NCBI GenBank assembly: GCA_033085395.1
Contig: JANQBS010000597.1
Span: 1 to 11,999 of the forward strand
From: Xanthoparmelia taractica
Lineage: Eukaryota > Ascomycota > Lecanoromycetes > Lecanorales > Parmeliaceae
Direction: 5' to 3'
Length of the DNA stretch: 11,999 nucleotides
In this document: positions 1 to 7,800 of the stretch, piece after piece
How the letters are laid out: each line of letters begins with the position of its first letter
Numbering within the stretch: position 1 is the stretch's first letter
Translations under genes and position numbers: made by a program
Notes under the pieces: model-generated
The model's input: the letters and a program-made list of their open reading frames with translations, nothing else
Database searches by the model: none
Told to the model about the DNA's origin: nothing

Positions 1-245
1 AATAATTAGAAAAGAGATCGACTTAACGATCTTACGTAGATTATAATTTAAGAAAATAATATATTATAATTATTATTTATTAGAATAGTTATATTTACTT
101 AGCGATATTAAATTAGAAGAAAGTTTATCTTAATATTACTTATTAAGTATCGGAGTTTAATAATTACTTAAGCTAATTTCGCCCTAACTTATATATTAAT
201 CTAAAAAAAATTTATCTTATTCGTTATCTAATATAAGAAATAATC

Positions 246-312
246 TATATTATAAAATATTTCTATATATATTAGAAATTTCTTAGATTATTTCATGATA
301 CTAGTAATTTCT
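246..312 (-). repeat. LTR-like fragment, inverted copy of 11655-11724
   Basis: Read on the minus strand, this contains AAATAATCTA, a G/A difference, then GAAATTTCTAATATAT, followed by a shared ATAT/TTATA pattern. The same order occurs on the plus strand near the right end. The left copy has A where the right has G at several positions, as expected for unequal RIP of two copies. Confidence 0.65.
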
Positions 313-399
313 TATCTTATATCTTTATAAGTAATCTAATATAATTCTCTTATAATATGAAATATTCCACTAAATATACCAGACCTTTCCGACTCGTAT

Positions 400-640
400 T
401 AATGCGCTTTCGCTTTTCTCTTTTCTCTCTAATTTTTAGCTCTTTAAGTTTCTTAATCTTTTTATTCTTAATAGCGTTATAATCGATATCGTATTAAAGA
501 ATTTTCGCGAAATAAAGATGAAATAGCGCGTGTCGATACGCTTTCGTTCTTTCTCTCTTTTCTTCTCTAGTTTCTAGCTTATAAGCCCCTAATATTTCTA
601 TCTTTAGTAGTATTATAATCGATATTATTAATTGTAGAAT
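400..640. repeat. Diverged tandem duplication, period about 135 nt
   Basis: Two adjacent units share landmarks in the same order. CGCTTTCG (from 405) matches CGCTTTCG (from 539). A pyrimidine-rich TCTTTTCTCT-like run and a TAGCTT/TAGCTC segment follow in both. TTATAATCGATAT at 477-489 recurs at 613-625, and an AAATAGCGC tract ends each unit. The spacing is 134-136 nt. The differences are mostly transitions. Confidence 0.7.
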
Positions 641-789
641 AGAGATAGAAATAAATAGCGCTAAGATATCGTAGAGATCGTAGATAGTAACATGTGTTAA
701 CGTAGCGGACGTCGATCGATATCTCTGTTATAACTGAATTAATACGACGTAAGAATGCTTATTCTTACGAAGAAAGTCGTTGTGATAAT

Positions 790-1075
790 GGTTCGCGTTA
801 AACCGGGCTTATAACCTAATGGAATTTGTGAGGGCGCTTTCCAATTGTACCATAGGGCCAAAAATATAACTCATGGGTTCGGGTGCCGCGCTTCATACGA
901 AGGCGCACCCTATTTGCCCATATGAAGCCCATACGACGTACCCCACAGGTACCCATATGGCTCCGTACAGCCTAACAGAATTTGATAACGACTTAATTAT
1001 TATTCTATGAAGTTGAGTGCTACTTATAATTCATACCAAGTTATAATAGGGCTGAGATGCTAAATTTCAACAAAA
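790..1075. other. Normal-composition block inside AT-rich DNA
   Basis: About 290 nt of mixed composition interrupt the AT-rich left flank, exactly where the copia remnant loses its 5' part. The block contains a strong hairpin (881-910), a GTACC/GGTAC stem between two CATATG palindromes (about 919-959), and a short direct repeat CCTAA..GAATTTG (815-827 and 971-984). No coding region is seen. It may be an insertion later than RIP, or single-copy host DNA left unmutated. Confidence 0.5.
881..910. repeat. Inverted repeat forming a 12-bp stem with ATAC loop
   Basis: GGGTGC pairs with GCACCC, then GC with GC, then CTTC with GAAG, around an ATAC loop. Two single-base bulges lie on the left arm. It is the most stable-looking foldback in the left part of the window and lies inside the un-mutated block. 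Confidence 0.6.
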
Positions 1076-1217
1076 AGATCTACATTAGTATGCGAGCGAT
1101 ATTAAGGCTTTTAACGTATTAACGAATTTCGAATATAAGATATATAACGTCTTAAAGATAATTAGAATAATTAATCGCGAGCCTAAGATCAAGATAACGA
1201 TATCTAAAGCGAGACTT

Positions 1218-1870
1218 TATACGAACTTTTAGAGGTTATTTTTAGTTAAAAGTATTATAGAAGAATATACTCTATTTATATTACTAATTAACGAGGCGAT
1301 TAAACGAGTATCCCTTCGCCCACTCGTTACGAAGACGAGTATTTATAAATTTCTTCTAAATAACGTTAGATTGCTATTAATAAAAGATTATATATCGATA
1401 ATAACTATTAGAACGAACAACGTAAAGAAGTATTAAGCTACTCGAAAAGAACTATTAGATATAAATGTAACGATAAAGTCTATAAGCACGTATATCGCAT
1501 ATCAAAACGAGATTTCCGAACGATTCAATAGAATCGTGATCACGCTCGCCAGATCGATGCTAATTCAATTCGAACTATTATTAACCTTCTAGACGAAGAT
1601 CGTGATATACGTATATTATATATATAATTAAATATCGTAGAGAAATAGAGGGAGTAAGTTATCTAATAAGCTATAATTTAAGAAGAAACCAGATCTCAGT
1701 AAAGAGAGAGTGTTTAAGTGTATATATAAAGTATTTCTAACTAAGAAGCAACGAGATATTAAGCTAAACACCGTGAACTATCTAGGAATTTATATTAAAT
1801 ATTATTCGAGCACTTAGTATCGTGTGTATAGGTCGAATAAGAATCGATTCGAGTGATTTACGAATATGAA
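1218..1870 (+). pseudogene. Copia integrase remnant (dead)
   Basis: The integrase core is readable despite stops. The first catalytic Asp is AAC (Asn) at 1224-1226, directly before a TAG where the family has Trp. A family-like run (LLINEA, then RVSLRPL) follows. The second catalytic Asp is AAC at 1416-1418. The catalytic Glu remains as GAA at 1518-1520 within QNEISERFNR, followed by LARSML. A TAG at 1590-1592 again replaces a Trp. Downstream, KKKPDLS (from about 1680) and KLNTVNYLGIY match the C-terminal part of copia integrases. Confidence 0.88.
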
Positions 1871-2612
1871 GTTTTATAAGAATCACAAAGACCTGAAATT
1901 ACTACTTAAAGGCCTGCTTTCGAAATTTAACTAGTTACGAGCGAACGTCTTAGTTATAAATCTCAATCACATCGAGATATCTAATAAAGTTCTAGATATC
2001 TTAAATAATGTTATATCTAGCGACAACGACGATTAGAATAATAATATATAGCTAGAAGATCACGTTACGTCACTATCAACAAATACGTCTTCAAGCGAAC
2101 TCGAATTAAAAAGAGATTTCTTATAGGAGAACTTAAACACCGAAGACGATTCGTAATCTAACTCGTAGAATTAGCAAAATAAGAATAACTCTTTAATTAA
2201 ATCTTCCTTAATATCGAGAATTCTTATTATTAAAACACTCAACGAAGAAGAAATTTTAGCGACTTATAAATTATTAATCTTAAATACTTCAACTATTATA
2301 TTAATATCTAATCTTAGAATTAAGATCTTTAATAAACGATTTATTAAATTAACGACAATATTTAATAGATTAGTTCGCATTAAAAAAAAGATTATAAGTT
2401 AGAAATTCTTTAAAGAATTTGATAAATTAAGAGTATATCTCGCTTATAAATTATTAAAGATCGAGTCGCTTATATACGAAGAAGTTATTAATAAATCTAA
2501 CTTACGAGAATAAATTATAGTTATAGCGACTAAACTTACGGCTTATATAATTAATAGCATATAAAAGATCGTTTAGATTTCAGCGAGACGCAAACTAATC
2601 ACGTGCAAGTAA

Positions 2613-3180
2613 GTTTATAAAATTAAATATAATCTCAATAAGATTATCAATAAGTATAAAGCTAGATTAGTCGCTTGAGAGTTTATTTAAATAACTAATA
2701 TCGATTTTAATAAAACGTTTACTTTCATTATAAGATTTAAATCCCTATAATTACTATTTACGCTTATAATACTCCTAGAACTACGATATCACCAACTAAA
2801 TATAAACAACGTATATCTCAATAGTATTCTACGAGAGATAATCTATATAGTCTTCTTATAGAGTTTTTCTATCTCGCTAGATATTAAAGAAGATAAATTA
2901 TAGCTATTAAAGAATTTATATAATCTTAAGTAATTAGCGCGTATTTGAAATTAGAAATTTAGTAAGATACTTAGAAAGATAAGTTTCAAGGCTATTTCTT
3001 TAGATAAAAATATCTTTATTCGAATCACTAAAAGCGAGTTAATTATTATCGCCCTCTATATTAATAATATTCTCGTATATATTAAGATTAAAGCATTTAT
3101 AACCTAGATTAAGAATTAGATTAAGTAAGCTTTTAAGGTAAAAGACTCTAGATTAATAAAAAGAATACAAGATATTTAAA
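2613..3180 (+). pseudogene. Copia reverse transcriptase remnant (dead)
   Basis: Recognisable segments are VYKIKYNL, NKYKARLVA, a HQLNINNVYLN block, LLKNLYNLK and the polymerase box. The family's DVK-type Asp is Asn (AAT 2799-2801), and the YVDD-type box reads YINN (3057-3068). All the polymerase carboxylates examined are therefore lost. Stops replace Gln and Trp in the block after LLKNLYNLK. It lies in the same frame as the integrase, with a diverged, featureless linker between about 1870 and 2612. Confidence 0.88.
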
Positions 3181-3419
3181 TTTATCGAATCAAGAATACG
3201 CTAATAATTAAGCAATTACAATACGTTAGAAAGATACTCCAGTAGTACGATATGAAGTAGTATATCTCGATTAGTACTTTAATCGATAAATATAAGTCTA
3301 TTTAATTCGCTTAATCTAAAGAAAAACGAGTTAATTAGCGAAATTATTAAAAAAGAATTAAAAGTCTTATATATCTTATAACTAAAATACGTTCTAACTT
3401 AGTCTTCGTTATTAAAAAG

Positions 3420-3960
3420 CTAAGTTAATATTATTATAATTTAATTATATATTATATAAATACACTTAATCACGTATTTAGATACGTAATCGAAATAGTT
3501 AAATATAGATTATATTTTCGCCGAGACGGTGATTTAATAATCTACTCTAACTTAGTCTATAATAATAATAAATTAAATCGCAAATTTATCTATAATTACG
3601 TCTTATTATAAGATTAAGTTATATATATTTAAATTAGCAAGAAGCAACGCGATATAACTACGTCTATTACTAAGTCTAAGTATATAGCTCTTATTAAGAT
3701 CGCAAAGATTATTATATAAACGACTCGCTAATTAAAAGAACTATTCTTTCGAAACCTTAAGAACGCTTTTATATAGCTACTTAATAATAATAAGACTAAT
3801 CTAGTTCTCGTTAAGAACTCTAAATATTATTAGAGAACCAAGCACATTAATATTTAGTATCACTATATACGCTAGATCTACGAGAATAGATTAATTAAAC
3901 TTAATTTCATATCTATCGTCGATTAAGTAACTAATATATTAATTAAGTCGCTTACTTCGT
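3420..3960 (+). pseudogene. Copia RNase H remnant (dead)
   Basis: Copia RNase H landmarks appear in order. A strand carries the catalytic Asp, here Asn (AAC 3549-3551). KLNRKF follows, then ISKKQRDITT, then SKYIALIKIAK where the family Glu is Lys (AAG 3696-3698). Last come RTKHINI and YHYIR, and a terminal segment equivalent to the family's LTKPL end near 3945. The changes are G-to-A on the + strand, as in the rest of the element. Confidence 0.87.
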
Positions 3961-3989
3961 AGACGTTTCAACGAGATAAATAATTACTC

Positions 3990-4361
3990 GATCTATATAG
4001 TCTTAAGTTCGTTCTAAATAGATAAAATAATAAAGAGAGAATATTAATATTAAATAATTATTTCGCTCGATTTCTAATTAATTCCAGCGAGAAAGAATCT
4101 TCTAATTTAGTTAGCGTTCTATAGGTGAAGATAGCGAATAATAGCGAATCTAATGAAATCTTCTCAGCGAGTATATAGACTAATTTATAACCGCCTTTAT
4201 ATGCTTTCTTTCTTATATTCTTAGAACTTGATCAATCGGATCAATCAGCTAGCCTTAGCCAATCATTGAACAGTATTTCTACTTAGTCATAGCAATCCGT
4301 CACTCACATTTTCAACAGATATCGACCTTAGATTGACTAACTAGGCGAAAATTTAGAGCCT
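3990..4361. other. Transition from RIP-like DNA to normal-composition DNA
   Basis: From about 3990 to 4215 the DNA is AT-rich and shows nothing readable; by position it would be the 3' end of the copia element. From about 4215 composition becomes normal. The segment 4215-4317 begins near GATCAATCGGATCAATCAG and ends in TTCAACA, which could be an LTR-derived remnant, but no partner copy is present to prove it. Confidence 0.35.
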
Positions 4362-4433
4362 TAGCCTCAAGATCAGCCCTGAAACTCAGCCCTAAGACTT
4401 AGCCCTCGATCTTAGCCATAGGTTTCCAGCCCT
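4362..4433 (+). repeat. 13-nt minisatellite, about six units
   Basis: The core YAGCCYT recurs at 4362, 4374, 4387, 4400, 4413 and 4427, so the spacing is 12, 13, 13, 13 and 14 nt. Three copies read exactly CAGCCCT and one TAGCCCT. The array lies in non-coding DNA about 400 nt beyond the stop codon of the NLR gene. Confidence 0.75.
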
Positions 4434-4835
4434 AGGTATTAGTCAGTTCTATTAGTTGAACAGACAGTTGAACAGCTGGTTTGGATATCTCTGACAGTTG
4501 ATTCGATTTGAATATTCGAATCCAATAATTGGTTCAGTTTGGCCCTGAAAACCAACCAATTCAACCGTTGCCAACACTGGTGAAGCACAATCTCGTTCCT
4601 TTAAAAGCTGAGAACAATTGGCACATCCTCGTCGCCGCCTCCGTGGCGCAATTAGCGGACTGTTAGCTTGTATATTAATTGCAGATGGTAAGATATCCGA
4701 AATATGAACCAAAGGCGCAAGGCCGTGATGAGTAATCCTCTTCAGACCCAAGTCGCTACGCATGAACGCTGCGATTGCACAAAAATATAGAAGAGAAGTC
4801 CGCACTGCTGTCACACACCTCTCCGTAACTTACAT
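4434..4835. other. Non-coding DNA downstream of the NLR gene
   Basis: No gene is recognised. The region contains a 9-nt direct repeat GTTGAACAG (4455-4463 and 4467-4475) and a foldback with ATTGGTT/AACCAAT arms (4528-4560). A tRNA A-box-like string lies at 4644-4655. The part nearest 4835 should carry the 3' UTR of the NLR gene. On the minus strand a GTAAGT donor-like hexamer follows two bases after the stop, and no AATAAA signal was seen close by. Confidence 0.45.
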
Positions 4836-7800
4836 TCAGATTGGGGGATGCGAAATGCCAAACTCAATAGGTACTTGCGTCGTGACAGGTTCTTCCTCTT
4901 TCTTCATCTTCACAGAATCCACACTGTATTTGCCGCTGTTGCCTAGCTCCCATTTGAAGGGCCTGCTCTCGATATCATTACCAAAGTTGACCCTAAGGGC
5001 TGTACGCTCTGTCATGCCAATAGCTGGATATAAACGGCCTTTTACGTTCTTTTCAAATGCGGGTCCTACTCTACGTGTCAACTAGCGCCGAGACCCGGGA
5101 GAAAGAGAAATTGTCCAAGCTACCATACCTTGAGGCTCGCCATTCCGTGTATAGAATATCGTCCCCTCGATGCTGTCGTTGTAGATGACTCCACAGCCAA
5201 TCGTATCCCCCTTGCCATACAGCCCCGCATAGTCCTTGAACGACTGATTACTGTTGCCGAAGAGACGACCGTCGTCACCGTGGTAGGCGAAGCTGGGGGC
5301 TGCGGCATTGTACCAGCCGGGCATACGATCAAGGCGTGCAGGTTGCGTTGAGAAACCAATGGCATTAAAGCTGTTACATAGTGATGATGAGACTTGGGAA
5401 TGAAGCAGTTCAAGGCATGGGAATACTCACAGCACATTACCCCCTACGTCCTTCTTGATTTCGATCTCGTAGTAGAAGCGCTCGATCCCGGCTGGTATTG
5501 GATGGTTCGCAAGGATATGGACTCCAAATCCACCGCCGCATGCTGATAGAGTCAGCACCCGACCACTAGATAGGAGATGTCAAAAAACTCACGCTCTCCT
5601 ACGTATTCAACTTCGCAACCATCCCCAGATAGTCTGATCTTCTCATTTTCTGTATTCCATCGACTTGGCCTTGAGCCAACCTCAGCACCGCGCTTAGCCA
5701 AGAGAGTCGCAGCGTCCGTGTGACCATACTGTTTGGCTAGCTGCAGCGGAGTCCAGCCGTGCTCGTCTTGCTTGCTCGGGTGCGCTCTCGCATCTAGCAA
5801 TTTTTCAATGACTTTCGTGCTCCCTTTAATGGCAGCGGTGGCCATGAGTTCGGGGTCAGTAGTAGCAGTCTCTCGATCACGATCGACTAGAGCAATGATA
5901 ATTGGTACCCGGTCGCCAGACTTGTCTTTTGCCCAACCTTGGCCACAGAGAGCAAGAGCCGTCTTGCCCTTTGAATCCTCAATCGTCGCGTCAGCACCCT
6001 TATGCAAAAGAAGATATACAACTTCGGTTCTGCCATTGTACGCTGCCCAGTGAAGTGAGGTTCTCTTTAGTGCCGTTTCTTGGACATTGACGGCAGAGGC
6101 TGCGTCAGCTTCTTCAAGTAACATCTTGACAACCTCGACGTGGCCTCTACTAGCTGCTTTGCTAAGAGGCGTCCTGCCATCTTTCCTCGCTGTGTTGAAG
6201 CTATTGTACCCCTTTTCGCGCATCTTCTGAAGCAGGAAACGTGCCGTCTCTAAGTATCCACCGTAACAGGCGAGGAAAAAGGGTGTATGTCCTTGTTTAT
6301 CTCCTAAGTCTAGGGTGGCGCCGCGCTCAGTCAAAAGCTTGACAATGTCCAAGTGGCCATATGCAGCTGCGATGTGGACACCGGTTTGTCCAAAACGCTA
6401 TGTGAATATTAGCTTGAGCTGATTGTTGTTGATGAAGCTCTCGTTGAGCGAATGATAAATTCAGCGGAAGCGGTACTACCTACATCATCATCATGAATAT
6501 CAGCTCCATATTCAAGCAAGATCTTGGCTGCTTCTGTATTTCCAACAGCGCAAACCTCGTACAATGGCCCTGGAGGTGGTCAGTGCATTGCAGAGATAAA
6601 GTAAGTTGTGGAGACAAACTCTGCGAGTCTTTGTCATCTTTGTTGACATCGGCACCGTTTGCTAGGAAGGCACGAAGCATGTCTAAGGATAAGCCTGGAA
6701 TATTGTACATCGCTAGATGTAACGGAGTCTCTCCAGATCGATCAGGAATGTTGATATCATCATGCGCTTTCAATAGAACCTTGAGAACCTGGACGTCGGA
6801 GCCGAACAGCGCAAACAAGTGCAGGGCATTGAAACCCCATTGGTCTATGATGTTGCAGTCAGCCCCATGCTCAAGCATAAGATTGACAAACTCGATTTTC
6901 GGATTGCACCGTAGCAAGTTGTGAAATGGCGGTGGGAAATCCTTGCGTGCATTAGGACTCGCTCCTTTGCCTAAGAGAAGCGTGATAATCTCGATATCAG
7001 GCGAGCCTGCCCCAAACCACAAGGCGGAGCGCCCGTCTTCCGTTTCTGCAGCCGCCGGCTCACCGCGGTCTAGTAGTATCTTTACGAGTCCCGGTATACC
7101 ATGGGCAGCGGCCACTTGTAGAGGACTCAAGACCGTGCTGTAGGCCTCGTACTCCTCATCGAGCTCCATGTAATGTTGTTGCCATACCTTGAACGCATCC
7201 GGGCTATCGCAAAGAAATTGTATAACGAGCTTCCAGAGCTCATTCCACTCGTCGCTCTTTTCGCGTTCTTCGAGTTTCCAGAGTCTCTCCGCACTTGCTA
7301 GATGGTAAGGCCAATACGAAAGCTCGTATCTTCTAGGTCTCACAGAGGCTTGGACATTATCCGCCCCAGGTTCCTCGAAGATATCCGAATCTCGCCTGCC
7401 ACCTTCATCATCGTCGTCTTCATCTGGAAATTGTTCTTGTTCAGCCTTCTCCGAAGCTTCTGTAACATTGGCTTCACTATCTTGCTTGGTTGTGACTTCT
7501 GGGTCCAAATGTGTTGGATCCTCATGAAGGTGCTGGGACTCGTCGCCAACCGACGGAGCGTTCTGTGCCCTAATAGTATGAGGACTTTCGACCACATCCA
7601 ATGATGCCTTTTCTTCACCAAGAGCAGACTCCTCTTCAAGGGCTATACTACTAGCAGTGATACCGTTCGCGTCTTCACCTGGTAGGTTTCCGTTCACCAG
7701 ACACGCCTCATCTGCTTTTCTATTCGTGGATCCGTTGATTTCATCAGCTGTGATAGTTTGCTCGCTATCCTTTGAGTCTTCCTTCGAGGCGCCATCTGTA

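Larger units (their letters stand above)
1..790. repeat. AT-rich RIP-like block left of the copia remnant
   Basis: This is a very AT-rich stretch in which many remaining C and G bases sit in CpG, with TpA everywhere and no open frame. It resembles the copia remnant in texture, so it is probably mutated repeat DNA too. It holds a fragment at about 246-312 that recurs inverted at the right end of the window and a diverged tandem duplication at about 400-640. No coding homology could be read in it. Confidence 0.65.
1080..3990 (+). mobile_element. RIP-degraded Ty1/copia retrotransposon, 5'-truncated
   Basis: Translation of the + strand in one frame (codons starting at positions divisible by 3) shows copia pol order. 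A GAG-pre-integrase remnant (about 1080-1215) is followed by integrase (1218-1870), a diverged linker, reverse transcriptase (about 2613-3180) and RNase H (about 3420-3960). The alignable blocks are all in this frame, so no net frameshift is seen over about 2.9 kb, yet stops are frequent. Many stops sit where the family has Trp or Gln. Catalytic Asp codons are Asn. This pattern of transitions without indels fits RIP, a process of Pezizomycotina. Gag and protease are missing, and no confident LTR pair was found. The element cannot encode protein. Confidence 0.9.

Noticed and set aside
1..780. Regular clustered repeats suggesting a CRISPR-like array or centromere.
   Set aside because: Only two diverged units are present and the AT-richness is explained by RIP-like decay; CRISPR is not expected in a fungus.
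4637..4700. Possible tRNA gene or tRNA-derived SINE: TGGCGCAATTAG (4644-4655) fits a Pol III A box and CTGTTAG follows like an Asn anticodon loop.
   Set aside because: The anticodon stem does not pair, the B box (GGTAAGATATCC at 4687-4698) is poor, and there is no acceptor stem. At most it is a tRNA 5'-half fossil.
4452..4814. 120-residue open frame on the minus strand downstream of the receptor, possibly a small gene.
   Set aside because: It has no recognisable domain, lies across non-coding DNA and short repeats, and has no matching codon-use or splice evidence.
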